A stretch of 64,000 nt of DNA from Coprinellus micaceus (GCA_951394405.1 OX596346.1:1736001-1800000); one strand, 5' to 3'. Positions 33,665 through 46,809 are shown, counted from the stretch's first letter. Notes: generated by a model from the letters alone, not told the origin. Program-made: numbers and translations.

Positions 33665-34334
33665 GGCTGGCCTGGTGGAATGGCGGACAGGATGGCGGGC
33701 AGGCGAGGGTTGGGAGCGTCGGAGAGTGCGGAGGACAACAAAACGGTGTTCGTTCAAAGATGTGACCTGGTGCGTGCGCGAGAAACACGCCGGCTCCTTT
33801 TTCGGTCACCTGCCAATTCTGGCCACAATCTTATCTTATCTCGAGAGACTCTACCTCCCTCATCGGGCCCAGTTATGGTCGGTAAACTAAATTTCTGGGA
33901 TGGAACTTGGTTCAAGCTTCCAATTTGAATGGGGAGGACACGGTGGCCGCGAATGGGCAAGGAAGATGATCGATGAGAGCCCTACCGTAAACGTCAGAAT
34001 AATAAAACCCGTCTATTCCAGATACATCTACCTCTACATTAAACACTACCCGAACGGACACCATCCCTACACCATCCACGTTATCGCCAACGACGCGCAA
34101 ACCACACCTGGATATCTGGTTCCGATTAGCACCATCCTTATTACCTACTATAATACACTCCTACGTAACACAAGAAAGTTAAAATTCAACCCCCTCCATC
34201 CCCTCCCAAGTCCCAACGAAGCAGAAACCCATTTTCACGGAGCTCATCTCCAACCTAAGGGATGAATACAAGAAAGTGTTTGATGATAGGCCCAAAGTCC
34301 ACACAAGTCTAGATGCTGAACGAAAGCCCACAGC
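33665..34334. other. Intergenic region between Sds3-like start and RTF1 stop
   Basis: About 670 bases. The right half (33980-34260) is AT-richer and probably holds the 3' untranslated region of RTF1; the left half is the promoter of the Sds3-like gene. No gene is seen. Confidence 0.45.
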
Positions 34335-36418
34335 TCAAAAGTCACCCAAGTCAATCTCGATGGTGTCCAACATCTGTTGCTCAAATGCTATTTGGCTGTT
34401 GGCAGCATGCTTCGAGCGACCACCGGCGTCCCCGGGCTTCGCACCATTCGCCGGCTTGGCCTCAGCCGCAGGTGTACCGGCCTTGGAATCGTTGGCAGGG
34501 GTGGCAGGTCTAAGGGGACACAGCAAAGCAGTTAGCAGCTGTCCTCGCACCAGAAAGGAAAGAATTAAAACACACCTCGTCGTCGGGGTCGCAGCATTAA
34601 ACATCCTCGGCACAGTCTTCAACCTCGCACTCGGGTCATACTTCATCGCAACCGCCGCACCCGCCGCAACGCCCCCCTGCGCAGCCGCCTTCGCCATCAT
34701 CTCCCTCTCCTTCCTCTTCCTCTCCGCCTCCACAACCTCCGCCCGCCTCACACTCTCCGTATTCGCCTTCCGATTCCGCTCATTCACCCTCCTCAGCTTC
34801 TCGTCCATCGTATCCCCAACGACCTCGTCCGCGCCGATCCGGTCCATCTGGACTTGGATCTTGGCGAGCTCCGCGTCGAGCTCCTCGACCTCTTTTTGGT
34901 CTTGGCGTTTCAGCGCGAGGGAGCGTAGTTGGTTGAGCTTGGAGCGGTCCATACGCAGGGTTTGGATACTTGGAGTGCTGGTCATTTGCTTCTTACGCTC
35001 GAGCATCGCGCTAATGTCCTTCTCGGTCATCGGCTGCTTCTCGAGCTCCCGCATGTTTTCGTGTTTCTTCTGTAGCTCCTTCCTCGTCGGGAGGGGCATG
35101 CCTTCTTGTTTACACGTCCGGGATAGGCGGTCGAATTCTCGCTGTAAAAAGAGGTCAGGCTGATTACAACTGGAAAGGGATGAAACGCACGTCGGTGAAA
35201 GGAGAATTTGAGATACGATCCATGTTGAAGACCTTGATCGACTTGCCGTGCTTGAGCTCCACCGCATGGTTAATCGCTCTATCGTTCACTTTATACGGCT
35301 TCACACCGTCCGATACAAGGTCTGCATTCATCCATGAGAACACGAAACAGCCGTTCAATATATGAAGACCCACCCGTAATCTCACAAACTCTGTATATGG
35401 GCTGGTTGTCCTCATTGCCGATCAGGTACCGCACCCAAGCGCCTTTCACGTACTCCCTGAACCAGGGTGACAGACACCACTTGGCGGCCAAGTCCCGAGT
35501 CAGGCGACAGCGGTTAAAGTGCTCCACCGTCGCTGGTGAGTTGTCCTCGGGCTCTTCCTGTAACGTTGCTTAGTTCGATGTAACTACCATGAGACGTAGG
35601 TGAAGCCAACCTACCTTGCTCGCAGAGGCGCTGAGGCCAAGTAATCTCCGGCCCCTCTCTTCCTGTTGTTGGTCCCTCGAGATCATCCCGTCTTCGGAAT
35701 CGTCGTCAGAGATATCCATGTCCTGTGGCGACGCTGACCGATCCCGGTGAGACTTGGGCGACATCTTCGCCTAGTCATATCAACACCGGCCATACTAAGA
35801 AACGAGTAGATAGACGAACCCGTTTCCTGCTCTCGTCCTTAGCCTTCCTCCTCGCCTTAAGCTCATCGAGCTTCTTCGACTTTTCCTTCGTCGCTCCCCG
35901 CGCCGTGTGCTGGCCTACGCAGACAAATCCGGTCAACAAACCCCTGCCAGGGGCAAACAGAAGAAAGACCACTTACGCTTAGCGGCCCTCGCCACACTAT
36001 CCTCGTCCAACGCAGCCCCCATCCCCGCGCTCTTCTGCTGCCTCACCATCTGCGCCAACAACCTCTTCTCCTGCAATGCACTCTTCTGCTCGCTTCGTTC
36101 CGCGAGGATCTCTTCGCGCTTGATCTCAGGCATCGCAAGCAGCCTGCACATTCCGCATCAGGGTCAGCCATTCCACATCGAGGGAGTGGAAACGCACTTC
36201 TGCTTGTCCTCAGCGTCGATATACGTACCCTCGTAAGGGTAGGGGTCGCCATTCTCGTCCTCCGGTCCAGACATCTCCTCGCTCTCGATGTCGCGCTCGT
36301 TGTCGCTGTCCACCTTCCTCTTCTTTGACCGTGAGCTGGAGCCCTTGGACCGTTTATTCTCAGAGGCCCCGGCAAGGTCGAGAAGCTCGTCGTCGAGATC
36401 GTACTCGGATTCGGACAT
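34335..36418 (-). CDS. RTF1: RTF1, Paf1-complex subunit with Plus-3 domain
   Basis: RTF1 links RNA polymerase II elongation to histone H2B ubiquitination. From the ATG at 36418 (MSESEYDLDDELLDLAG) the acidic and basic N-terminal region follows, with YPYEGTYIDAEDKQ, then ILAERSEQKSALQEKRLLAQ, typical of the family. The Plus-3 domain covers about 35180-35560: HFNRCRLTRDLAAKWCLSPW, VKGAWVRYLIGNEDNQPIYR, VNDRAINHAVELKHGKSIKV and FNMDRISNSPFTD. After it come EFDRLSRTCKQEGMPLPTRK and a long coiled-coil (KRQDQKEVEELDAELAKIQV). The C-terminus ends IEIDLGDF. About seven introns. Everything expected for the family is present. Confidence 0.94.
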
Positions 36419-36818
36419 TGTGTAGAGAGGATGGCGGGGGTGTGGATATAAGGCTGTCGAAAAGCACACGAATAAGCGCTATTGGTCTGGCCGCCCCTTG
36501 GTTTTAACCGGCGAGCTTACTTTAGAGTGTGTCTGGAGGTATCAAGGAGACTGCGATGCCCTCGAAATCGTGTGTATGAGGGGTGAAGGTTGGATCGAAG
36601 CGAGCTCGTTCAAGTTGAGGCGCCGCGACGGACTTTGGGCACAGCTCCCCACGCGCCACGTGGTGCAGGCGGGTCGCAGCCCCCCGTCTCAATTGGTGCC
36701 GATCTCCGTGTTAGGGGCCCCGCGTCTGAGCGTCACTCGTCCTCTTCCAACGACACCGACGACCCTTTCAAGGCGATTTCTCTCAACACATGCTTGAAAG
36801 AGACTCAAGTATCACACC
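36419..36818. promoter_or_regulatory. Shared divergent promoter region of RTF1 and BPL1
   Basis: The 400 bases between two divergent start codons must hold both promoters. GC-rich; no clear TATA element on either side. Confidence 0.5.
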
Positions 36819-39562
36819 ATGAACGTCCTAGTCTACTCCGGATCCGAGGTCAACCAGAAATCTCTAGATGGAACGCTCGATCTCCTGCGTTCGGTCTGCC
36901 TGCCCAACTACACCGTCCAGCCTCTCACCAAGGCGTCCTTCGCCAAGGACCCATGGGAAGTAGGCTGCGCGCTCCTCGTGGTGCCCAACCTGAAAGAAGG
37001 GGGGCCGAGTGCTGACGTAGAGATCTTCACGCCGAAAGAGGTGCAGAGGCTGCGAGATTACGTTGAGCAAAGCGGCGGGGCCTTCCTCGGGCTCGGACTT
37101 GGAGCAAGGTTCGAAGACCAACAAGGCGGTTTGGAGGCGTCGTTCTCTGGGCTGAACCTTGGGTACGGTGGCCAGTCGTATATCAAAGCAGAAGATCAGC
37201 GTGCACCCCTCAAGTTCGTCGATAAAGCGTCCAAGATCTCTGTCTTCCCTATCACTGGAACAAGCGCCCAACCGGAAACAGTGACGTCTTCTGCAGAGCA
37301 AGTAGAGGCACAGGCGAAGACAGTAAACGCATCGCTGCCCAGTGCCGAAAGTTCAAGCAAGAACTTCAAGGTCGTGGCAGCATCTCCAAGCGGAGCGACG
37401 ATTGCAGGTCACCTCCCTGCTGGGAAGGGACTTGTCGCACTCGCAAGGATAGCCACAGAGTCAGACGACCCCTCCCTCCGACCCCTCTTTAGGTCACTTC
37501 TCTCAAACATCAACCTCCAGCTCCCTCCCCCTTCTGATCCATCCTCATCCACCGACCTCGCTCCCCTTCCCCAGTTCCTCACCTCCATCCCGCCGCCCGC
37601 AGACGGGACCACTCCCCCAAAGTTCATCGTCACCTCCATCCTACGCGGTTTCTTCGCCCACTCGCAGGCGTCCACGCACCTCAGCGGCAAAGTCAGAGAC
37701 ACCGAAGACACATTCAACTTCCTCTCCCTCAACGCCGAGTGGTCCAATGACCTTCTACAAGGGAAGAAGCCCCCAGTGCCTGTGGAGGAGAACGAGAAGC
37801 ATATACTTGTCTGCCTGGATGGCGCTCTCCCGCCCAAGGAAAATACTCCACATTTCGACCTCCAGGTATACTACGATACGTTGCGCAAGCTCAGGGGAGG
37901 GTATGCCTCTGAAGACCCTCAAGGGTGGGGGATTGGGGAGGCGCTAATTTACGGCGAACGGGTCACCAGTACTCAAACAATGTTTGACAAGTTAGTTGAC
38001 ATTCTACTTGCAACAGCTGGGCCCGTTTACTGACGTTGGTGTGCATCATAGGAACCCGACTATCCTGAGCAAGATGCCTACCCCCGTTCTTTCCATCGCC
38101 GCGCAACAGCTCGCAGGCCGAGGTCGAGGGAAGAACGTCTGGCTTTCTCCCGAAGGATGCCTGCAAATGAGTCTTTTGGTTCGAGTGAACCTTGACCATG
38201 GCGCAGGGGCTCGAGTTAGCGGCAAGGCGACTGGTAAGACGGCGAAGACTTCAGAAACAGACAGTGCGAAGACAGCCAAGACTACGAAGACGGAAGGCAG
38301 TGGGGGGCCGAAGACTACGAAGACGACCAGCAGTGAATCTCCGGCAGCAACGAAGACCACGAAGACAGGTTTGAGTGGAGGCCCGAAGAGCACAAAAACG
38401 ACTAGCACGACTAGCAGCACGTCTCCGGAGGCAAAGAAGACGCCCGAATCCTCTACGTCACCGAAAACGACCAAGACGACGAGCACGGACACCAAGACGA
38501 CTAAGACGACAGCCTCAGGCGAAGCTCCAGAACTGAAGTCATCAAAGACGACTACATCGGATGGCTCACTGAAGACAGCTGCAACGGGGGGAGACACCAA
38601 AAGCACGAAGACGACGACAAGCCAGTTAAAGACCAACCCTATCGGCCCTGAAACGAAAGCCAAGACCACAAAATCCACTGTGTCGTCCAACCCGGAACCA
38701 TCAACGGAGACAGCATCTGCATTCACCCAACCCCTCCTCGAACGATTCTCGTCTGCATTCGCACTCGCCCTCCCACCACCCGAGGAACCGCACATTAACC
38801 CGCTCCCATCTCTATCTGCCAGCAAATTGGTGTTCATCCAGTATCTGTTTGCTTTGGCCGTGTGCGAGGCGTCCAGGCTACCTGAGGTCCTCGGCCCTGA
38901 GCTCGGGAAGAGGGTGAGGATCAAGTGGCCGAATGATTTGTATTTGGACTTGAGCGCCGATGGGAAGAGGGAGTTGAAGAAGATTGGGGGGATTTTGGTG
39001 AATACGAACTTCGCCCCTGGAGGGAAGGTCGACATCGTCATTGGTATGCATTCCTGTCGTTCTTGGGATTCCCTGAGACTGATCAATGCGACTAGGTTGT
39101 GGCCTCAACGTCCTGAACAAACCGCCAATCTCTTCCCTCTCCCAGCTCGCGGGCCTGATCAACGGCAACGCTGCGACACCACAGACTCTCTCGATGGAAC
39201 GTACTGCCGCGGCAATCATGGTAACCTTCTCGAAGCTCTGGGACCAATTCACCTCTGGAGGAGGGTCTTTCGAGCCCTTCCTCTCCTCGTACTACTCTGT
39301 CTGGCTGCACACGGACCAGAAGGTCACGGTCACGACCACGACGCCCCCAGTGAAAGCCAAGATCGTTGGCATTACGCCGGATTACGGCCTGCTGAGGACT
39401 GTGAGGGAAGATGATGGGGACGACGGAGGGTGGGGAGGCGATAGAAGCTATGGGAGGTACGTGTATGGCGCGAAAGAGGGAGGGAAGGAATATATCGACT
39501 TGCAGCCGGATGGGAACAGCTTCGACCTGATGGCCAATTTGATCAAAGCAAAGACTACGTAG
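36819..39562 (+). CDS. BPL1: Biotin protein ligase with a large Thr/Lys repeat insertion
   Basis: Attaches biotin to carboxylases such as acetyl-CoA and pyruvate carboxylase. Three exons: 36819-37990, about 38053-39042 and about 39096-39562. Exon 1 is the N-terminal glutamine-amidotransferase-like domain of eukaryotic ligases (MNVLVYSGSEVNQKSLDGTL; ALLVVPNLKEGGPS; GAFLGLGLGARFE). Exon 2 opens the catalytic domain: NPTILSKMPTPVLSIAAQQL, the biotinyl-AMP loop GRGRGKNVW, and LQMSLLVRVN. Then an in-frame, roughly 170-residue Thr/Lys/Ser-rich segment interrupts it before the domain resumes with KLVFIQYLFALAVCEASRLP and the catalytic KWPNDLYLD. Exon 3 starts with CGLNVLNKPP and runs to the C-terminal domain (YVYGAKEGGKEYIDLQPDGN). 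The insertion sits in a loop between a core strand and a helix and carries no stop codon. Confidence 0.92.
38206..38720 (+). repeat. Degenerate ACG/AAG-rich repeat coding for TKTT-type motifs
   Basis: Imperfect repeats of ACNAAGACNACN code for TKTTKT-like units separated by Ser/Gly/Pro spacers inside the biotin ligase. At least ten copies of K-T-T-K or T-K-T-T can be read. Copies vary at third positions and spacers, so this is an old or diverging array rather than a fresh slippage event. Confidence 0.8.
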
Positions 39563-39697
39563 TATTGAATAGCAAAACCGTCGCAACCCTCGTAGCGCTT
39601 AATCATGTACAGCATACTCGCCATTCCAGAAAGTTGAAAACGATGGTATTCTGGGGACGGGGGGATATGGATACAAGATAAAGTGAAATTCAAATGA

Positions 39698-40951
39698 TCA
39701 CTGGTGGTGAACGTCAATGGGATGGGGAACGCTAGGCACTGGAGGTTCTCCAGGAACCTCGGCTTCGCTTGGCTCGCGATAGATCGTGATTTCTTGCTGC
39801 TTGAAATAGCGACGGTTCTCCTCGTCGATCAGGACGAGGTTGAGGTAGTATCGCGTGCTGAACTTCTTGTTCACGTCGCGGAAGGTAGGGGTGAGGTCGA
39901 AACCACCCAAGAAGAGTCGGATGGGGATGGTCTCTCCTACGCGTGCGGAGAGGAGTGTTTAGCACGGCGCGACGGAGGGGAAAGGTAGAAGTGTACGAAC
40001 CTCGAATGGGTGCACCGTCCATGATCTCAAACTTCGTGATAGTCTCACTCTCGTTGTATTGGTTGGGTGGGGCACCAGTCGTCTCTCTCCGGATAATGGA
40101 CAGTTCCATGTGCTTGATCTTTATACGGACTAGCAGGAAGTAGATCTTGCCGACTATCACGTCCTTGAGATGATACCTGAGGGTCCCGCGTTGAGAAAGG
40201 TCAATCGACTGAGAATAATGGAGTACGCACTTGGACTTGTTGTACTCGAATTCGATGTGAAGGCAGTCCTCGATACCAACCTCCATCTTGATCGAGTTGT
40301 TGCTATCTGGAGGCATGCGGAACGAGTGGACCCATATATCCTTCTCCTTCAACACATCCGCCATCCGCCTCGAGATAGTTACCCTCACAAAGTACCTGCA
40401 GACCAAGTCATAATCAATTATAGTCAGATCCCGAGGAGTATAGAGGACTAGCCGAACCATTTATTCACCTCAGTTTGACATTAATACCCTGGTAACTCTC
40501 GAACTGCTTCTCCACGTTCTTGAAATTGAAATCGAACGTCTGCGCTTGACGCATCTCCCCCGGGGCTGCGAGTTCTTGCGAGAGGGATAGGAATTCATGG
40601 TGGTGGCCCCTGTCGTAGAATAGCTCTTGGGTGGGCCAGTCAATACCGGCTTCCCGGTGAAGTGGGTAAGTGCAGCATACCGATGTTTCCTACGAACTCG
40701 ATCCTAATACCCTCGTGCGTCACCTTCTTCCCGTCCCTCACCCGTATTGAAACCTGCAAAGTATTTCAGCGCGGTTCCACGCCCAAATCAGGGGAGCCAA
40801 GCACCTGCCCACCAATGGAATCCCCATCGTAGTATACAGGACAGGAGATTGTTTTCTCCTTGTCCGTCTTGACCTCGACCTGCTTCCTGAGCTCTTCGTT
40901 TTCGAGCTTGATGTCGACGTCGATAGGTGACGCAAAGAAGTATGCGGCCAT
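39698..40951 (-). CDS. VPS26: VPS26, retromer arrestin-fold subunit
   Basis: Retromer recycles cargo from endosomes to the Golgi and plasma membrane. From the ATG at 40951 ([19 protein letters not shown]) the N-terminal lobe follows: [53 protein letters not shown]. The C-terminal lobe shows [60 protein letters not shown] and [20 protein letters not shown], then [20 protein letters not shown] and [20 protein letters not shown]. The protein ends in a short Pro-rich tail. About six introns. The gene looks intact. Confidence 0.96.
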
Positions 40952-41190
40952 GGTGGGAGATAGAGAGATGGAATGAACGAGCACCGTAACCGGCGCGCAG
41001 TGAGCTCAGCCGAAGCGCGAGAACCCTTTGCTTCATTTGGCAGTCGGCAAGCCCGACCGAGGCAGGTCAAAGCAAACCCCAGCAGGGCGTACTACGTGTG
41101 ACGGGAATTCACAATTCACGATATGAGCGTGCACAGTTTCGTAGTCTATCTACGGTACATGGATATTCGATACACCGAGCCTGCCGAGCC

Positions 41191-44100
41191 CTACTTTCGA
41201 TCAACCATGGTTGAGAGGATGCTTCGTAGCACAGTTGGGATGTCGCCCGTGTTTGCGACACGGAATGCCTTGCCCGGAAGTGTCTTCGATACCCTGTTTG
41301 AAGGTTCAAAGCACATCAGCGAGCTGCTCCTAGAAAACCAAAATTGACGCGTACCAAGCAGCCTCTGCGCCCTCGCCAATGCAAATCAGAGCGGTATTCA
41401 CTTTGGGATCCCGCTTCATTGCGTTGGAAAGGTCGTCAGCAGTAATACCATAACGACCAAAATTGGCGTCCTGGTGGACGTGTCAGAGAAAGTGGCACAG
41501 GAGGAAGATGTGGGTACGTACCGTGATAGCGATGACGAACCAGTCATCCGCATCGTATTTAGCCACCTCTGTCACGCCTTGGGCAATCGCTTCGACTGGT
41601 TGTAGAAAGCAACGTGAGTGCACGTTCACCCGTTTGGGGGGTGGGTCACCTACCTGTGTAGTCTCCCGCGAAGGCGTATTGAGGGATCATGAGCATCTTC
41701 TCGACGAGCTTCCACCTTTCCTTAGGGTCCGCAGGAGGCTTGCCAAGCTCGATGAGGCCAATCTCGGGCCCGTCTCCAGACTGTTCAAGATATCCTCGTT
41801 AGCATCATATAATATCCGACCTTTGAAGGGTCCGCCTTACGTGTCCCGTCATCTATGAAGGAGATTGGTAAGTCTCTGGTGAGGAAATGGGAGAAGGAAC
41901 GACCTACATCCCAAGCATACTTCTCCTTCTTGGAGAGACGGTCGAAAGTCTCCATCAGCATGACCGCTGGGCAAAAATGAATAGCTGTACGAAAGGCAGG
42001 TAGGGCTTCACACACCAGTTTCCGTACTCCTCTGCAATCGCTGATCGTACTGGAATCGATACATCGAAGCTGAAAGGTCGAATATAAAGCGAATCCGCTT
42101 GGGCCTGTACTTCATGTGTGAGCTTCCCATTCAACAGAGATTCGAGAGCTGAACGTACTTGATTTGCGGTCTCCCGAGTTCAGGTTTCTCCATTCCACGG
42201 CGCTTGTAAACCGTAGCCTCCCCAGTCAAACCCTCAGTGAGCCGGCTATCGTCAAGCTCACCGTCGGTTTGACGTTTTACCCAGACCCGTTCCTCTTCCT
42301 TAGCGGCTAGGTCTATTGCAATATTTAGTAGCAGACCCACGAAATAGGATGAAACGCTTACTCTCTAGAAGGTCCAGTAGGGACGCTACGTGCCCTTGAG
42401 TGGCCTCAAGAAGTTGACTGTAACCCTTGGCTTCAGAGATCGTCATATCCAGTTCTTCCAACCTGCGCTGCAACTCCTGCCTCGCCATTTCCCGGGCTTT
42501 CTCCTTGAGCTCGTCCGAAACCTGGTCTTTGAGATGCTGAGGGACCTGCTTGATCTCGCCTCCCTTCCACAAACGTTTGTATCCGCCAACCCCACCTAGA
42601 CCAGCCGTGTCTCGCCCGCCAGTCTGTAGAAGATGGATCAGGAAGTGTATCGCAGTGCCGCAAAAGACGGCGGACTTACTCCTCCAGCCCATTGATTGCC
42701 CCCGTGGTGCTCCTTGTCGTCGTGTTTACCCTCCTTCGGCCCATTGAGTTCGGTGCTCTTGGGCGTAAACTCGACATCCTGGACCTTCTTCGTTGCGGCG
42801 CGAGCGGCCTCAAAACCAAGCTGTGGTACATCAAGTCTGATAAGGAATGGGTATCTCAATCCAACGCCACCAAGAAACTGGAAGGGAACGCTTACCCATG
42901 ATGTAAGAGGATAGTGGCCAAGTGGTCTGTGGTTTCTGGTTTGTAGACGTCAAAGTCGAAAATATTACGAAGAGCATCTCCAAGGCTATCGTTCGGATAG
43001 GCCTTCAAGTGGCGGACGAGGTTGATCAACTCTGAATGAAGAAAGTATTAAGCGCCCGCTGACGTCACACGCTGAGATAGGAGACCAACCTCGGAGTGAG
43101 TAGGGATAGCTAAGCTTCCCATTCTCATACCCTTTCCTCAAGTCGTGGAAAGCACCAACAAGCTTAGTCACAAGCTCTTCGCTGAGCTCGGGTGCGAGCT
43201 GGCTGATAAGCTTTCGCTCCGAGTCCTGATCCGGGTTCGTCACGGAATGGGCGCTAAAGTTCTCGCCGAGAACCTGAAGGAAGTGATTGCCGAGGAAAGC
43301 TTAAGATTCGTACGGCCGTCAGAAATCAAAGAAATGCAGGATTTGGGATGGACTCACGATACCCGGGCCTATTGGCCAAGAGAATGAGCCTGAAGTTTGG
43401 ATGCACAACGATATCTCCCTCTCGTTCCTTCACAGGCCGCACTCGCCTCCCATCCGACAACGACAGCTCACCCTGCCCAGCCAAGCTCCTGAAAATCGCG
43501 ACGACATGCTCCGGCGCCTTATCCGCCTCGTCGATGATAATAAACCTCCCATACTTGATAGCCTTCAAGAGAGGGGAGTCCGTATAATTGATAACGCCAC
43601 TCTCGAGAGTTGTGGTAAACATAAGCTGGTTCACTGTCGTGTCGCGATGGAGTTGGATGTACTCCCTCGGTCTGCCGAGGAGTTGGCAAAGCCTGTCTAC
43701 GACTTTATTCTTGCCCACGCCCTGGTTCCCGAGTAGCACGACGTGTTGCTTGAGAACTTCGAGGTCGAGCGCAAGCTCGCGCATTAAGCCGGTCTGAAGG
43801 CTGTTGTCGTAGAAGTGGTCCATGTGGGGGACGTGAGATGCAACCCCAGAGGGGTCTTCCGCTGCGTTGAACAGGGGGACTTTGGTAGGTGGAAACTCTT
43901 TGTCGCCAATAGTCGGGGATGGGAAGACAAGGGATCCGTTGTCGATGACGGGGTTGGGATGGAACTAGAAAATATAGGTGACGACGAGGGGAGGTTTAAA
44001 AGAAACTGAAAGGCATACCGGCTCTGTACGCCTAAAAACGCTCGAATCCTCCAAAAGAGTGTTCAGATTAATCTTCTCCACAGCAGGCAGGAACTCCGCC

Positions 44101-46420
44101 AGCAACGCTCTCGAAACCAAGTCATAAAGATCCGCATCTTCGGGCGCGGCTGCAACTCTCCTCGCGATGCTCACAAGCGTTCTTGTCCCAAGGCGCCTAT
44201 TCTTGGTGACATTGTCCGACGTTAAACTGCTCCTATACTTCTCTGCGAAAGACAGGAGCGTTGATACAACATGGTCAGGGCACCCAGTCGCTTTGAGGAT
44301 AGCGCCTTCTTCCTGAGCGTCCATAGGTTGGCTGGGGATGGTGAAGAACATATTTGCGTGTTCGTCAGAGACCCAGTCTTTGAGTGGGAGGGACTTGGAT
44401 GCAGTCATGATCGCTCTGAAGGAGGGATGAGCGAGGGACAGTTGACCTTGTTCCAGTTCCTGGGGAGTCGCTTCGCCAACGACGCGCTTGCCTTCCCACA
44501 GCTCTACCTCGCGATCTTGAACGACGCGGGAGAGTGAGCCAGCCGTCGAGCCGATTACATCAAGGCCGGAGAGGTGTACGAGCCGACCAGACCACACACC
44601 GTCAATGAGAGGGCTATAAAACGGACTGAGCTCGAGGACCAAGGGTCGTGGTGCTGAGGCTTACCTAGGCTCCCAAGATGTTGCACCGCCATCCTTGATT
44701 CTTCTCCTCATGACCAATTCTCGACCACCAAGTTCCTTGTAGATATGGAGCGTTTCATGGTCGTATCCCAGCACCTGTCCAAACACCCTGACAAGGGTGC
44801 TCGTCGACGAAGATGCGGTAGACGGCAATGCTGGGGGAATCAGGGAAACGTCCCAGCCAAGGGCATGGGCTTGGAGGAATGTAGTTAACAAGCCCATAAA
44901 CCTCGGGGTGGGGTTGAACTCGAGGCTCCCAGTGAATGGGAACGGCCTGAACTGTCTTGGTCCCGCAGGGACGTCAATGGCGATCGGCTTGTACCCAGGG
45001 GGAGGCGCGAAGGTTACGCGCGCGGTCTTGTCATCAACCCTCTCAATTGCTTGGAGATGGTACCCAAACAACCCAAGGTTTTCGCTTGGGGACGCCATTG
45101 CGGGACTCCCCAGCTCCGGTAGGCCAGCCTCCTGGGTGTGCCTGCTAAGGATAGCCCACCCCTGGAGCGGCGAATGGCTCAGAGCAGGATGCAAAGTGAC
45201 GATCAGTCGTCCGAGTTGCCCTGGCGTTAATTCCTGGGGTGGGGGGAACGTTTGCACGAGTCCCCTCAGTTTCGCGAGGGCAGTCTGCGGGAACGGCGGA
45301 AGGGTGTTCTTTGATATCGCCTGCAACGCGCTCCGCGATTCGCTAGCATACTGTGTTGTGAGGATGAGTTCCCTTAGCTTGTCGAGGAGTGGATGAGAAA
45401 AGTCCGGGTCTCGCTCCTTCGGTCCGTTGATCGCAAGCAGAGAGCCAAGCGGGTCGACGAAGCGAGACTGGAAACGACTTCGAAAGGGTGGGTCGAGGGG
45501 GTATCCAGGGTATGGGGGAACAGGGGCAGCAATGGCTATCACACGAAAGTTCTTGTGAGCAGGGATGAACAACTTTCCCTGGTCGGAGGTTACAGTCCCA
45601 GCAGCTTCTAGTTGTTGGTATCGCATTGGGTGTATAATGTGGGTGCCGTCGTCTAGGTTCCTGGAAGGGGTTGAGTAAATGACGACGAGGATGGGCTTGG
45701 CCGTACATTTCGCGATTCTCCAAGAGATTGTTCAGAACCGGCATAATACCGCGTTCAGCCTTCTCGATGCCCTCCAGGATGAGAAGTCGACCATGCTTGA
45801 CCGCGTTCACTGCTGGGCTGTCGACATAGGCGAGGTTTCCTCCCTCTCTGATTTCCCTCCCTTGCTTCAACTCTGTCTCTCCCACATCTCTGTGCAGGGC
45901 GATGTACTCGTACTCCGAGTTGATCAAGCTGGCCAAGTCAATGTTCATGTCCACTCTAAACCGAAGCTAGGACCCACCTCGCAAAGGTCAACGCCAACCT
46001 CCTCGCATACGGACCTGGCTGAGAGACCAAGAAGATGTCCTGACCAAGCAAGTACTTCTGCAGCATGAAATGGAGGTTGTCGAGGTTCACTGGATCCTTC
46101 ACATCGAGCAACCTCGTACTCCTCGCCAATCGCGCCGGGTTCACCGCCGTCGGGACCTCATAGGTGATATCACCTAGCTTAAGCGTGCCGACGATGGGAG
46201 GAGGAGGCGTCAGCTCCTTCACGAGCTGTGCCAGTCGTCGTTGAGCCATAGCGCCAGGGGGCTGAGGATGGGAGTGCGGGGTAGTGTCGTTCTCGTCGTT
46301 CCCGGATGCTATCCAGGTGGTCAGTGGTCGCCGAGCGGTATGTCGCGCTACCCCGCGGATGTGGGGTATAAGTAGACGTTGAAGGGTCACTCGAGCGCTG
46401 CATATTCTGGTAATAAGCAT
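41191..46420 (-). CDS. VWA8-type mitochondrial AAA+ protein with von Willebrand A domain
   Basis: Homolog of animal VWA8, a midasin-related mitochondrial ATPase of poorly known role. The ATG at 46420 opens an Arg-rich, acid-free presequence (MLITRICSARVTLQRLL) suited to mitochondrial import. AAA module 1 has FMLQKYLLGQDIFLVSQPGP with a degenerate Walker A lacking GKT, then YIALHRDVGETELKQGREIR and RLLILEGIEKAERGIMPVLN. Module 2 has a true Walker A (VLLGNQGVGKNKVVDRL) and Walker B (FIIIDEADKA), then VVHPNFRLILLANRPGY. The C-terminal part has a Gly-rich stretch (TGGRDTAGLGGVGGYKRLWK), a basic coiled region and the VWA domain with MIDAS motif IRFIFDLSASMYRF, ending EGAEAAW, then SKTLPGKAFRVANTGDIPTV. 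About 1500 residues in many exons. The last intron (about 61 bases) was chosen because the direct reading hits a stop. Confidence 0.9.
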
Positions 46421-46809
46421 GAGAGCTCATCATCGTTCGGCAATGTGATAAAGGATTACCGGAAAGCGTCCATTGGGACTGGTTCGACCGTGGTTTGCTG
46501 ATTCATCCACGAATCGTTCAAGAGTCCGAACCGCTCGGTTCAGTTGCCAACCTCGTTCCATGAAACTGATTCAGACTAGAAGAGACTTGGAAGAGACGAT
46601 AGTAACTTGATATATACCCAGAAACAATATGCAGATACGTGACGCGTGAAGACTAGAATTTCGAACCCTTATAACACCCTTACACAAAACCATGGATTTG
46701 CTTCCTTCCCTAACTTTAGAGACAGCAATTGGTATCAAAAAGAGCAACAACACGAACAGGGGAATGACGAAGCGGCAACGGCAGTACGAACAAATGGCAG
46801 GGAGACAGC
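46421..46809. other. Intergenic region upstream of VWA8 gene
   Basis: About 390 bases between the VWA8 start and the NADPH-oxidase stop, same strand. It is AT-rich at 46560-46700, consistent with the oxidase 3' region. No gene is seen. Confidence 0.45.
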
